The notes under the pieces: model-generated
What the model saw: only the letters and a program-made list of their open reading frames with translations
Told to the model about the DNA's origin: nothing
Databases searched by the model: none
Program-made: the position numbers and the translations under genes
Assembly (NCBI GenBank): GCA_905221605.1
Contig: CAJNDS010001269.1
Location: forward strand, 387,501 to 451,500
DNA: 64,000 bases
Direction of reading: 5' to 3'
Origin: Symbiodinium natans
Lineage: Eukaryota > Sar > Dinophyceae > Suessiales > Symbiodiniaceae
Part shown: positions 33,560 to 45,400 of the stretch, piece by piece
How the letters are laid out: each line of letters begins with the position of its first letter
Position numbering within the stretch: the stretch's first letter is position 1

Positions 33560-33816
33560 TCAAACCCTAAACCCTAAACCCTAAACCCTAAACCCTAAAC
33601 CCTAAACCCCTAACCCCGACACCCTAAACCCTAAACCCTGAACCCTAAACCCTAAACCAAACCCTGAACCTGGCAGGGCTCAGAGTGCACAGGCTTCTTG
33701 TAAAGTGCGGGGCTCAAAGGCTTAACAGGGAGTAACCTTAAGCTCTAATTATAAATGGTTTAGGGTTTAGGGTTTAGGGTTTAGGGTTTAGGGTTTAGGG
33801 TTTAGGGTTTAGGGTT
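33560..33816. repeat. Facing CCCTAAA and TTTAGGG arrays
   Basis: CCCTAAA at 33564-33655 faces eight TTTAGGG units at 33758-33816 across about 100 bases. Confidence 0.9.
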
Positions 33817-34290
33817 ATTTTTCCCTTTCAAGCAGGAAACCTACCCCCAATTATTGACACAGGCTGCCCTTCTTGAGGTACAAGGTTGCCCTTGGGCCCG
33901 CAACGCCTAATTCCTCCCCCAAAATTCATTCGACAGCCCTCAGGCCATTGTCTTCTTCTATGCCAGGCTCTCATGCCAATCCCGGCGGTACCGCTCATGC
34001 AGCCGAGGATGTGCGGAGAAAAGTCCCTAATTGCGCACATGCCACATCTGCTAAGTGGGAGGGGGAGACACATGGGAGTTGGGAACACGCCAGGGAACAC
34101 GACTCATGAACGTCGGTACGGGCGACGACTCTTCTTGACATCTTTAGAAAGCTGCTGCCTTTTCGTCAGGCACAAGGGGCTTGGATCTTGTGAAGGGGGG
34201 AGGGGGCTGCAGAATGTCCTGTGCAATACGATGCTGAAGGAGGCAGAGCCACCCAACACCTGAACCACCAAGCCGACACTCTACGTAGAC
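33817..34290 (+). other. Possible coding island, frame unresolved
   Basis: About 450 bases free of heptamers with three overlapping open frames (33873-34109 and 33886-34263 plus; 33828-34100 minus). One plus frame has a hydrophilic peptide (PGGTAHAAEDVRRKVPN). No splice pair decides between them. Confidence 0.25.
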
Positions 34291-34975
34291 CTTAAACCCT
34301 CCTAAACCCTAAACCCTAAACCCTAAACCCTAAACCCTAAACCCTAAACCCTAAACCCTAAACCCTAAACCCTAAACCCTAAACCCCCCTAAACCCTAAA
34401 CCCTATACACCCTAAACCGCAAACTTGAAGCCAAAACCCGCCCCCCAACTCGCTACGGCTCCAAGCTACTCGTGTGCCCCACGATGGGCCTAGCATGCCT
34501 AGCCCGAAACCCCAAACCCTTGTCCTGGTTCGGTCAGCGCACGAGATTAGAGACTCGAGTCACTCGGGTTTCGACTCTAAGCCCTAAACCCTAAACCCCT
34601 AAACCCCTAAACCCCTAAACCCCTAAACCCCTAAACCCCTAAACCCCTAAACCCCTAAACCCCTAAACCCCTAAACCCCTAAACCCCTAAACCCCTAAAC
34701 CCCTAAACCCTAAACCCTAAGCCCTAAACCCTAAACCCCTAACCCCTAAACCCAAAACCCAAAACCCTGCAGCAGAGCCACACTGGCAGGAGGCGACATA
34801 GCCCATGGCTTGAATTCGGGGACGTTCCCGCAGAGCGGGGCCGCTGCCTTGGCTTCATTTTCCTTTGCCCCGGCTTAGGGTTTAGGGTTTAGGGTTTAGG
34901 GTTTAGGGTTTAGGGTTTAGGGTTTAGGGTTTAGGGTTTAGGGTTTAGGGTTTAGGGTTTAGGGTTTAGGGTTTG
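34291..34975. repeat. Cluster of long heptamer and octamer arrays
   Basis: CCCTAAA at 34291-34415, then CCCCTAAA octamers (about 14 units, 34597-34709) within a larger block to 34768, then 14 perfect TTTAGGG units (34876-34975) facing them. The octamer block shows that a slipped variant has been amplified as a unit. Confidence 0.95.
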
Positions 34976-35099
34976 CTGTGATAGGGCGTAGGTGCTGTGA
35001 AGGTTAGGTTAGGTTTCGGAGAGCAGCTCATATAGGCCCGATTGTGGAGGGCCATCTAACACTTTTCTCCCACCCCACGCAAAGCCACCCAAACCTATT

Positions 35100-35875
35100 C
35101 CTTTTAGGGTTTAGGCCTAAACTCAGACAACAGTCCTTCTAAAAACTTAGACAGTTTCAGGGAGGGTTGCAGCAAGTTTCAGAGGGGCGGGCTCGGCCAG
35201 GCACCCAGTCAGGGGCCAGGGGGGGGAAGGCACAAAACAACACGAACGGAACCCACCCTGCCTGGCGAGGGGTCCGGGTCCTCCTGGCCTGGGGCCCTGG
35301 GGGTACCCCCCCCAAAAGGCCAGCCACCCTCTGGCACAAGGGGAGGGGGGGGGGGGGTTAAGGGACCAGTACTGGTCCCGAGGAGAACGTGTTCCGGTAC
35401 CGGGCCCATCGTGGGTTTGGGGACTCGGGCTTACTTGAGAATTGCGGAGTCCTGCAGCCCGAAACCTCAACCCTTGCAGCCTGCACAAGGCGGAGGTCAC
35501 TGAGGAGCTGAAGGCTACAGTAAACCCGACCTTAACCCGACCTTAACCCGACATTCAAGAGAGAACGGCTCTTTCAGACAACATCGAAGGCCGAGGGCCT
35601 TGGATTTCGGGACGTGAGTTGAACAAGGTTTTGGGTTTAGGGTTCAGGGTTCGGAATCTGGTCGCAATATGAGCATACCCAGAGCCGCCTAGACCTTCGA
35701 TTGTTCAAATGGGTCTTGGTTGGAAAGGCAGGCACTTGAGCAAAGAAGAGAGAACCCCAATTGCACCAACCTTAACACTCTACTACTGGAGTAGCCTTTC
35801 GACCTTTCAAAAGCAGATGTGTACGGTACCGTAACTCTTGTTTATCTACCCCCCTTTTCAAGGTGCAAGGGTACA
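35100..35875. other. Unassigned GC-rich and unique sequence
   Basis: Open frames at 35147-35500 on both strands are proline/glycine-rich and span a G run (35341-35357). No splice support. Confidence 0.3.
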
Positions 35876-36058
35876 CTAGTCTAGGAAAACCACATGTTCA
35901 ATACCCTCTAAACGGCGTCGCGAGTTTTGTAGCATACGAAGATGGGTAGCCCCTTCAACTTCGACAACCTGCGGAATCAGGACCAGGCTCTCTTCACTGG
36001 TGGTCTGCATGCCAGAAAGGTTTATGTCCGCCGCGGATGCAAGGTCGGAAGACGTGCC
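35876..36058 (-). CDS. Candidate terminal exon (minus)
   Basis: A clear acceptor (GCTTCACCCACAG|) precedes 60 codons ending at TAG 35876-35878. The peptide is soluble and varied: SAADINLSGMQTTSEE, then LVLIPQVVEVEGATHLRML, then RRRLEGIEHVVFLD. The frame is closed by TAA just upstream of the acceptor, so the exon start is well placed. No family is recognised. The next exon upstream (above 36074) was not identified. Confidence 0.5.
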   Translation of the reverse strand, partial: GTSSDLASAADINLSGMQTTSEESLVLIPQVVEVEGATHLRMLQNSRRRLEGIEHVVFLD

Positions 36059-36159
36059 CTGTGGGTGAAGCAATTATGCCAATGATTGTGATCTACGCAT
36101 GGAAAGGCTACTGCAGGCAGTACCCATACAAGCAAACTGCTGCACGAAACCCTGAACTT

Positions 36160-36504
36160 TAAGGCCTAAACCAAACGCCGAAGGGGTTCGAGCGCGCTGG
36201 CCTTTCGGTCCCGGTGTGGTATGACTTTGTCGGGTGGGGAGGCCAGGGGCTCATTCTGCCACTGGTGCCCAAAAGAGTTAAAGCACAACAAGACATTGCG
36301 ATCCCAACTCCTAAACACGAACGTTTAGATAATCACATGAGCGTCATCGCGTTCCAAACCCGCAGGTTCCTGACCGGGTACCGAAGATGGGAAACCGAAT
36401 ATGTCGTCCCCCCCCTCCCCCCACAGCCCCAAGACCTTCAGCATTCAGACCCGCATCCAGAAATGCCAACCTCAGACCCTATGCAAAAGAAGCGTTTTGT
36501 CTGA
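36160..36504 (+). CDS. Candidate exon (plus)
   Basis: Open from 36163 to TGA 36502-36504, about 113 codons. It includes VPVWYDFVGWGGQGLILPL, then KHERLDNHMSVIAFQTRRF and a proline-rich tail. It lies next to a minus-strand exon, so the two would be convergent or one is a shadow. Splice ends are not defined; no family recognised. Confidence 0.35.
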
Positions 36505-36713
36505 GGTAGGGTTTGGGGTCGAAGCTCAAATACATCGACTTGACAGGGGGGTTCCCTAAACCCTAAACCCTAAACCCTAAACCCTAAACCCTGAACCCTA
36601 AACCCCTGTGCCTTCGTGAGTCGAGCCAGGTGCAGATCAGGGGCCTACAGGCCGTGCAAGTAAGCTTCGCTTTAGAGTTCGCAGGCTCTCACCCCTCGCC
36701 AAAACCTGCGGAG

Positions 36714-37032
36714 CCCTAAACCCTAAACCCTAAACCCTAAACCCTAAACCCTAAACCCTAAACCCTAAACCCTAAACCCTAAACCCTAAACCCTAAACCC
36801 TAAACCCTAACCCTAAACCGTAAACCCTAAACCCTAAACCCTAAACTCCTGAGCCCAAGGCCAAATGAAACCGGAAACCATGCGTTCATGGACGTAGGGA
36901 ACCCCCTTGGTCCGAAGCACTCTGAATCACTTCGATTCTAGCTCTCTTAGGGTTCAGGGGCTTAGGGCTTAGGGCTTAGGGCTTAGGGTTTAGGGTTTAG
37001 GGTTTAGGGTTTAGGGTTTAGGGTTTAGGGTC
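36714..37032. repeat. Facing CCCTAAA and TTTAGGG arrays
   Basis: About 18 CCCTAAA units (36714-36847) face TTTAGGG plus CTTAGGG variants (36949-37032) across 100 bases. Confidence 0.95.
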
Positions 37033-38335
37033 CTTGAGGGAGGGGGGTTCAGGAAGGGGGGGGAGGGTAGGTTTTTAGGACAACCTTACGAAAGCTTGGG
37101 GAGTAGTGGGGAGTCATCGTAGGGAACCTTGGGTTACATACCCCCCCCCCTGAACCCCCTCCCTTGAGGACCCTGAAAGTTGAGGGTGTTCTGGGGTCCC
37201 AAGACCATGACATGTAACGTTCGTCGGCCTTTCTCTAGCAGATTCTCTTCGGCAATGCTCTTCAATCTCGGAACAATAGCAAGAGCAAACATGGGGTAAA
37301 ACAACAGAAATAAGAGTTATAACATCCGCACTTGTCATATAGCAATGGCAACGGTAGTGCTAACAGCAAGGAAAATGAAACACTAGCTAAGAGCGAAAAC
37401 AGACCCTAAACCCTCAACCCCTATAAAGCCCTAATCCCTAAACCGAACCAGAGTATCAAGAACCCAAACCGACGTGCACCCGACACCACCCGCCCCCCCT
37501 CCCCCCCCGCCCCCCGCCACCTCAACCCCAAACGTCGCGAAACCTAGGCACCCGAACCATTCACTGTGCTCCAAGGTTGAGACTCGGGTTTAGGCGTTAG
37601 GGCTTGGGGCTTAGGGTTGAAGGTTCAAAATGGGTGGTCCTGTTGGGGGTTCCCATTCTGACATGCAACCACACATATACATATAAACAAATGAACAAAC
37701 AAACAAATCAATATACATAAATAAATATATATATATATATATCTGTATAAATGTATGTATAGGGTAGCCAGAAAGGACCACTGGGAGGTTTAAAGAACCT
37801 CCCAAAGAGCGATCTGGCGGACAGATGTAATCGTGCTGCTGCAGCATGCGAATCTGGTCTTGATCTACCGCGCGACTTTGCTGGCTGAGGGTTTAGGACC
37901 TAAACCACAACAAGCAACTAACCCTAAACCTTAAACCCTAAACCCTAAACCCTCAACCCTAATCCCTAAACCCTCAGCAGCTTACCCTTAGGACTACGGA
38001 ATTGCCATAGGTAGCGTGACCGGCGTATAGTCTATCGGAACGAGGCAAATGAGATATTTCATGTAATTTGCAGTTTAGGGTTTAGGGTTTAGGGTTTAGG
38101 GTTTAGGGGTTAGGGGTTAGGGTTTACAAAATATCCATGAAACTAAACTCCATATGCTCTACCCACCTGGAACACAAAACAAGAAAGTAGATTTCTGACC
38201 TTTCTAGTTGTTTCTGACCCAAGATATTCTTCAACAAAGACAAAGCTGAGAACTTCAGTTTTTGCAAGAGTTTTTCGCCGGTATGAAGAAATGGCCCGTT
38301 TGGACCATCTTGGCTTGAAGTTCGAGATAGGGGGC
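37033..38335. other. No gene assigned
   Basis: C/G-rich tracts (37050-37070, 37140-37150, 37490-37520), a TA run (37720-37742), and heptamers at 37918-37978 and 38074-38126. Confidence 0.4.
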
Positions 38336-38626
38336 CTAGGATTTGGCGCTAGGGGTCGGCTTAGATTTAGCTGTGTTGAGATTGCTGCCAGGGGGATGCC
38401 GGGGGTGGGGGGGTGTGGGGGCAGCGGCCTGTGACATTTGGAGGTTCCACTCGTCCAGTCTCCGCAGGACCTCATCAATTTTGCTGTCAACCTCGGCTAA
38501 ACAGGCTTCATGGGGTTCAGGTTTGGGCGGGGCTTCATAGAAAGCCTCAGGTGCAACTGCGCGGGCAGCCCTCCACAATGTTGATGCCCTTTTAAGGTGC
38601 CCTATATAAACGGATGGACGTAGTTC
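38336..38626 (-). CDS. Candidate exon with a charged helix
   Basis: The minus frame is open from 38626 to 38336. It reads YIGHLKRASTLWRAARAV, then EVDSKIDEVLRRLDEWNLQ (a possible coiled coil), then a proline-rich tail. TATATAG| near 38600 is a possible acceptor. No family is recognised; the 3' end is unclear. Confidence 0.35.
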   Translation of the reverse strand, partial: ELRPSVYIGHLKRASTLWRAARAVAPEAFYEAPPKPEPHEACLAEVDSKIDEVLRRLDEWNLQMSQAAAPTPPHPRHPPGSNLNTAKSKPTPSAKS

Positions 38627-40185
38627 TTAATTCATGCCGCCAAAGTGTGACCATGATTTTGGCGACCAACCCCATTGTCAAGCCTCAGCGGTTGCAAAGA
38701 TCGGTGTTGACTCACAACCTCGAAGTTCTGAAAACATTGGATTTAGGGACTGAGGTTTGGAGTGCAAACAAGTTGCACCGTCATTGCAGGAGACTTGCAT
38801 CACGCGTGTTACAATCTTCGCTTAAACCCAAAACCTTGAGGCCCTATACTACCCCAAGCGGAGAACCTGGAATCTTTCATCTACACCCACGACTGTTCAA
38901 CGGCCTCTGAAAAGCCGACGCCTTGTGTAAGAAGGCTTCTTTCTACAAACGTACATCAGACTAGTCGCACATGCACGCGTTTCCACACATCACGCCCGTT
39001 GATTTTCGCACAGCGTGTTCTCGACTCAGTGGCGGGGAGGCGTTATGGAAAAAGCTGCCATGAAGTGAGAAAATATATGTAAACTTGGTTGCCGCTTCTC
39101 TTTATGGATGCTGGCTTCAGGATCGTCCACATGTTAATAGTTAACCCAACGCAAACTTGTCTGTTCCACAGTCCACACTGAGTCCACACACTACGGAATT
39201 GGGGTTGTGGTTCAGGAATCATAAGGAGGGCCCAGGAAGGGCCGCCCTTCTCATGCTCATGCGAAATTCAGCTAAGGAGGTAAAACCGCAATATACATGA
39301 ATGAATGTATGAATATTCAATAATACCTGTAGAAAGTGGAAACGAATTGCTTGGGCAAACTCCAAAAAAATGTGGAGCATCTGCGTTGATAAGCATCGCG
39401 TCTTGCGGAAGAAGTTGCCTTGACAAACTCCAACGGTGTGGAAGAATTTGCAACTGGCAGCAAAACGACCCAAAAACAAAGCAAACAAACCCGCGGGCCC
39501 CAGGAAGGCCCAATTTGATGTTTCGTGGCTCACCCAAGCTTTACCCTTACAACCCTCGAGCGCCCCAGGCGCAGTTGAGCCAACGATGGTATGCAAACAT
39601 GAGCAGGCGCAGGCTCGCCCCGAAATCTTGATCAACTTGGGGCTTGGGTTTCAGGTTCTAGGGCTTTGGGTACCCCAGTCAGTCAAGGTGCCCTCTGCAA
39701 CGTCGCCGCCATGGCATCAGCTGCCCCTGGCTTCGTGTTCTGAAGAAGCTGAAGGGCTTCAGAGAGAATGGGTGTAGGCCCTACACGCGATGTTAAGGTA
39801 GTTACGTCGGTTACGCTTTACGGGGAATCCCCCAAAAAACCAACTACAGAGTGCCTGTGTATCCCAGGAAACAAACGCGACTTTTCTATCGGGCTTAAAA
39901 TCAAGTTTGCAATACAGGGTTTAGGGTTTAGGGCCACCGAACCCCCCAAAATGGAAGGAACCGGGATTTCCATACGTTGCTGGGATTCTTCCCACCCTCG
40001 ATGGCGTGGCTGATTGTGCAGCTCAGCTATTTCTCCTCACTTGGGTCTCCGGTGCTCACTGTAATCCAGTGATTGCTTATAAGAAACCCCCCAAAACTAA
40101 AGCATATCCTTCCTTTTAAGGGTAATACCGGGTTTAGGGTTTAGGTTTAGGGTTGTGGGTTTAGGGTTTAGGGTTTAGGGTTTAG
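38627..40185. other. Unique sequence with unresolved open frames
   Basis: Largely free of heptamers, with overlapping frames at 38614-38910, 39219-39635 (minus) and 39436-39777 (plus, KRPKNKANKPAGPRKAQF). It may contain exons, but no splice pair settles strand or frame. A TTTAGGG array lies at 40129-40190. Confidence 0.3.
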
Positions 40186-40876
40186 GGTTACTCCTCACCG
40201 AGCCTCCGCCCCAGGACTGCCCACCTCCCGAGAAGCGGCCCCTTTACGGAGTATCCTTGACGTGCCAGCATCCTGCCTAATGTAGGGGTGGGAATAATCA
40301 CCAATAATGTTCCCATATAGTCCCTTTGCAATTATGCTATAATAACCCCCCCAACACTCCGTTCTAATTATTCAGGCCCCTATATTTCCCCGAAGCATTT
40401 CGCAGTTGCTCAAACCCCTGTGATCAAGGCTCCAGACACAAAATGTTGCGGAACGACGCGTGTTCCGACAGTTCGCTGGGGCGCCTGACACAATCCTACG
40501 CGCAGCAGCGCGGCCACGTGCGAACCAACAGCGTCACGGTAGGGCGATTGCACCCGATGCAGCTCGGGCCAGGCATCCCGACAAGCAGTTGACAGCGCAG
40601 GGAGCCTTGGAGCAATCGATGCTGCTCAGGTCCTTTGAAGACGGATGCGCTGGAGCGTTTTCAGGCCCGCAAGCCCCCCCAGGATATGTCCGCAGGCGAC
40701 ACGCTCCCAACAGGCCAGGTGCCCCGGCTTCAACGGTGGCACGCCTAGCACTGTGAGTGCCTGTCAACTGTGGCCGCATCCAGCTCTTATGCTGCCTTTC
40801 ATAAGCGAAATGTCGCAGCAGCCAAAGCTCCGTCGGCCCATCGACCTTGCTGTCAAAACAGGCCACAACGAAATGA
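40186..40876 (+). CDS. Four-exon gene 3' end with a family F intron
   Basis: Exons 40186-40281, 40376-40538, 40589-40718 and 40806-40876 stay in phase through every join. Donors: AAT|GTAGGGG, ACG|GTAGGG, CCAG|GTGCCC. Acceptors: TTTAG|, TTATTCAG|, ACAAGCAG|, TTTCATAAG|. Sample reads: LPTSREAAPLRSILDVPAS; FRSCSNPCDQGSRHKMLR; LTAQGALEQSMLLRSFEDG; a serine-rich end ...SKQATTK-TGA. The first intron is exactly the family F element (94 bases). The second is 50 bases, which is short. The sequence is GC-rich and free of heptamers. I do not recognise the protein; it seems soluble, serine/arginine-rich and possibly disordered. The true start lies upstream. Confidence 0.55.
40282..40375 (+). mobile_element. 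Family F element acting as a 94-base intron
   Basis: GTAGGGGTGGGAATAATC at the left, GTTCTAATTATTCAG at the right. The right end combines a branch-point-like TTCTAAT with an acceptor CAG. Copies as introns at 45608-45703 and 63012-63101. Confidence 0.8.
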
Positions 40877-42364
40877 ATGGTAAGGGCAGCGTCGATGCGC
40901 AGGCCAGCCCGAGAGGACTATGAGGTAGCAGCTTGGAGAGCGCACACCTCCATCGACGGATAGCATCCAGCCCCGGCACGGGCAAGGCCAGGCGAAACAG
41001 GGTCACGCACGAAACTGGCCACAGCAAGCCCGAACAAAAACCTGTCGACATCAGCCATCCAAATGAAGCCCCAAGCTCCCGAAGGGTCAATAGGGGGTTT
41101 GGGGTTAAGGACGCTAAGCCCTAACCACATGAGCCCTACCCCCTAAACCCTGAACCCTAAACCCCAAAACTTGCAAAACTCTACGTAAACCCAAAAACCC
41201 CAAAACCCCAAACCCAGAAACCCTAATACCCAAAAGCCCTAGACCCCAAAAACCCCAAAACCCAAAGCACCCTACCCCCACATACATCCCGAAAGCCTGA
41301 ACCCCAAACCCTGCCTTTGCTTCTGGCGCCCTCAAGAGCTTCCTTGATGATGTGATGGCCGGCCGACATTACGCTGATGCCCTCTCACAAAGGCCCTAAA
41401 CAATATGGCTGGTCTGTTTGCTGCTCTAGGGTGTAGGGTTTAGGGTATATGGTTTCGGGTTTGGGGCTTAGGGTTTAGGGTTTAGGGTGCTACCCTATAT
41501 AGAGCCCCAAAGAGTTGAAGAGCCATGCCGTTTCGACCTAGGCCTCGAATCTTGAACCACGTGGGGCTAGGTCCTTTATCTGGTCCTTGAGAGGAACCTG
41601 CAACAAGAGCGCCCGCGCAGAGTCTACTTGGTACTTCTTGGCCGAAAGGTTTCTAGAAATCGATAGGTTCCTAGTCACGAGAGCAGGAATACCACGAGAA
41701 CTACAGTAGAGGGCCGCAGAACGACTGGAATTAGCTCACAGTGCATAGTCTCCACCTGATGGTCATGCTGAGCCTCCTTTCGGGTTTAGGGTTTAGGGTT
41801 GAGGGTTAAGGGTGTAGGGATGGACAGAAGAACGTCCCTTTATCCTGCAGCAGGATTACAGGTTTACATTGCTATGGTTGGAGGCTTTGGGGGTGCACGC
41901 AGCCCGAAGTTGACTGGCTGTCTCTTAGGAAGCTTTGGCGACCGGCCGTGGTATATCGACTGACCACTCACAAGACTCGGGCTGCGGAGCATTCGGGCAC
42001 CGCGCCACCGACCTTAAGTGAAACTCACCACAGCCGAGACCCAGTTGTAGTTCCCAGTGCAAGATGAGCTTGCAGCGGTTTAGGGTTTAGGGCTCAGAGT
42101 TTAGAGTTTTGGCTTGGGTCCAGCGTTCAAAACCCAAATGAGCAACTACGACCAAGCCACGCCCATGACTGGCGCTAAAGAATCCAGGTACCCATATAGT
42201 AGATGCTTCAACTGAAGGTGGGCTACATAGCAAGCCCTAAACCCTAAACCCTAAACCCTATGTTGCCACACATGAAGTCTCTGAATTCTGCGGAGACAGA
42301 GGGCCAGGTAGGGCCTTGAAAGGCGTCCCAAGCCCTAAACCCGAACCCCAAGCTTGTGGCTGTA
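40877..42364. other. Unassigned; possible minus-strand coding to 41090
   Basis: Minus frames over 40764-41130 are open but overlap the plus-strand gene. From 41130 on there are CCCAAAACC-type variants (41150-41310) and isolated heptamers. Nothing else recognised. Confidence 0.3.
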
Positions 42365-42453
42365 GGATGTTCCCCCTTATACGAACAGTCCTTAATAGGG
42401 ATTATAGCACCCCTATGACAATCCCGTTAAGGTTAGCACAAGGGGGTTCATCC
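42365..42453. mobile_element. Family B element, diverged
   Basis: GGATGTTCCCCCTTATACGAACAG at the left has its partner in AGGGGGTTCATCC at the right. The interior keeps TCCTTAATAGGGATTATAG. Confidence 0.8.
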
Positions 42454-45400
42454 GGTCTGGGGTTTAAGCACCAAAAAAACCAAAACTCGACGACCACCGC
42501 GAGGCTCTGACCCAAAAAAGCAAGGCTGGGGACCGTACTCCGCCAGCGACGACGACGTCCTTCACACTGTTCACGAGATCTCCAGACCCGAAAACCTGTA
42601 AACCCGAAACTGTAGGGTTTATAGGGTTTAGGGTTAGGCTTCTTCCGATCTTCCCGAAAAAAAACCCTATATGATGGCCCTCTTAGAACCCTCTGAAAAC
42701 TGTTCTGAAATCTGATCCCTCTTCAACGACAGGGTTTGGCAGTCGGCGGCGGGAGCGATCAGGGGTTTAGGGTTTAGGGTTTAGGGTTTAGGGTTTAGGG
42801 TTTAGGGTTTAGGGTTCAGGGTTTAGGGTTAAGGGTTAAGGGTTTAGGATTTAGGGTTTGGGGTTGGGCACCGGGCCCCTGCTAGGCGAAATCGTGCGAC
42901 TGGGTGAAATTCTGAACTGCTGGAAAGAGTTGCTGCCACTTGGAGGTTCACGGGTAATTAAAACTGGGGATACAAGTGGGATGCCTACAGTTACAAGCGG
43001 CTAATGACCTTATTAAGGCTACTTATAACCCTACTCACATGGGGTGTCCGGCTGCTGGTTTAGGACTCTGCCTTGCAAGAGGGGCTAGACCCAAGTCCAC
43101 ACGCCGGCATGCTTCGCGCCCCCTGGTTTAGGGTGCAGAGTTTTTAGGTTTAGGGTCTAGGAAGTAACCCTGAAACCCTACACACACTAAAGCTTAAAGT
43201 GAACTTAAGACTGTCGTCAAACCGGTAATGTGACGGCAGTTTGACTTGCCTGTAAGTTATTTGCCATGCACTTGCCAGAAGAACCTTAGAAAGTTTGTGG
43301 TGTAGGATTGAAGCAAAACAGCTTGGTGCAGACAATTGCGAACACTAGTTACCCATAAGCTCAAAACTCTAAACCCTACACCCTAAACCCTGACCCCCCA
43401 AACCCTAACCAGCGCCTTTTGTCACACTTCTATGCTTGGGCTGTCTCGCGTCTTTGACAAGAGGATGTGGCCAGTCCAGGGAAGGCTAAATAGGTGTTCC
43501 CCTAAACCCTAAACCCGAAACCCTAAACCCCAAGCCCCAAACCCTAAACGGCAGCTTCCTTCTGCCCAACCCTGCTACAATCAACCTGCATGGTTTCGGG
43601 CATGGGATTTAGGGGGTTTTGGGTTTCTGAGCTTGTGGCTTAAGGGGCTGAGGGTCCGGGGTTCAGTAAGTTGCGGGTGTAGGGGCTCTCGTGCTGCGGG
43701 GTTTCGTAGGGGGTGCAGGGTTTAGTTAATGGGGCTTCGGGCGGGGAGGGGTGGGGGGGGGGGGGGGGGGGAGTTACCTCGAGCCACCGGTCTCGGGAAT
43801 GCTAGGAGATAAAGGGTTCAGGGTTTAGGGGTGGGCTAAGCAGATTCGGGATCCTAATGGTAAGGGCTTTCAAAGCTAAAGGTGTAGAGCCTAGCGTGTC
43901 AGCGCCGAGATCAGGGTTTGGGGTTTCGGGTCTGATCACGGTTTAGGGTTTAGGGTTTAGAGTTGAGGGTTTTCGGCAGTTTAAGGTCTAGGGACTTAAG
44001 CTCCAGCAGTCTTGTGCTCAGTTCATTGCCATTGCCCCGACTTGGCCTTAGCCACATTGGTTCCTCTACTGCCCCCCCTCTGTATGACCCCCCCAGCCCT
44101 CTTAAATAACCTTAACTAAGCTGAATTATCCCTAAATGACCTCGACTATGGGGGAAGTTAGGGGGGGAGGGGTAGCATAGAGGGCGGTAGTAGGAAACCC
44201 ATGATAGCCACAAGTGAAGGTTGACATCCTTGGGATGCGCCTTGCACAGGGGGAAGGGGCTGACACCTCCTGCCCATTTTCCTGAGCCGTGAACAACTTT
44301 CGGGGGAGAGCGATGTTAGTATTTGGGACTTAGGGTTTTGAGGCTTCGGGGGTTCAGGGGTTTTAGGGTGTTTAGGGGGTTTGGAGGTTTAGGGGGTTTA
44401 GGGGGTTCAGAGGGTTTAGAGGATTTAGAGGGTTTAGGGCCTGCTTCTCACGCCAAACAATGGGGCAGGAAAATCCCTCTCTTAGGCTACTGGAGAGAAA
44501 TCGCTTCGTCAGTGATGCGTTCCCTACTTGAAGGTTCATGTGTAGTTATAGGCAGGGTTATATCGGCCACCTCAGTTCAGTTCTAGCCAGTTAACATTAG
44601 ATAGTTACCTATAACCCCACTCATAGGTACCCACGCACCTCCAGGTAGACCTATCTCGATGCGTGAAGCAGCAAGTGCACCCTGCGGGTCAAAAACGAGC
44701 TCGAGGGTGTCTATGGAGGTAAGTACGCAGAAGCCATACTTAACAGGGTGTCGGGAGGCAAGCTTGTTACTGGCGTGCAGTGAGGCCCTCTAGGGTAGAG
44801 GCCCTAACCCTCCAACTCTATATAAAACCCTAAACCCTAAACCCTAAACCCTAAACCCTAAACCCTAAACCCTAAACCCTACACCCTGACTTACGTGGGC
44901 CCTTGAAAGCCGGCTCAGGCTCAAGCGAGCAGTCTGGGAGCCCAAAGTGTCACGTGAGGACAGAAGGGTCTGTCTCCTTTAGGTTTAGGGTTTAGGGTTT
45001 AGGGTTTAGGGTTCAGGGTTCAGGGTTCAGGGTTCAGGGTTTAGGGTTCAGGGTCTACAGACACATCCAGAGGGTGCACTTGTAGCATTCTGCAATATAC
45101 TTACACACCCCGACCTCGTTGCCACATCTTCAGGGAAACCTCTCGGCCCCAAAGCAGTTACTATGCAACCTCCCATATGGGTATGTCAAACCGCTGGGAT
45201 CATCGGGGGCTGGAATTCGCAGTTCAAGGTTCTCGCCTACCATGCTTGGGGGAGGATTCACCAGGTGGGGCATGAACCCTTGAGACAGCGCCCCCGGTGC
45301 CTCAATCAAGAAAAATGTGCCGAAAAGTTGGGCACCCTCGCACACGTGTGACTCGAACCGAGTTTCCAAACCCTGACGGGAACCCTAAATCCACCGTGAA

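Noticed and set aside
40534-41130. Long minus-strand open frames opposite the 40 kb gene
   Set aside because: GC-rich coding DNA often leaves the complement open. The plus strand has splice sites in phase; the minus strand does not.
44323-44586. Glycine/leucine-rich open frame
   Set aside because: Most of it is TTTAGGG/TTTGGAGG variants translated as GL/GF repeats.
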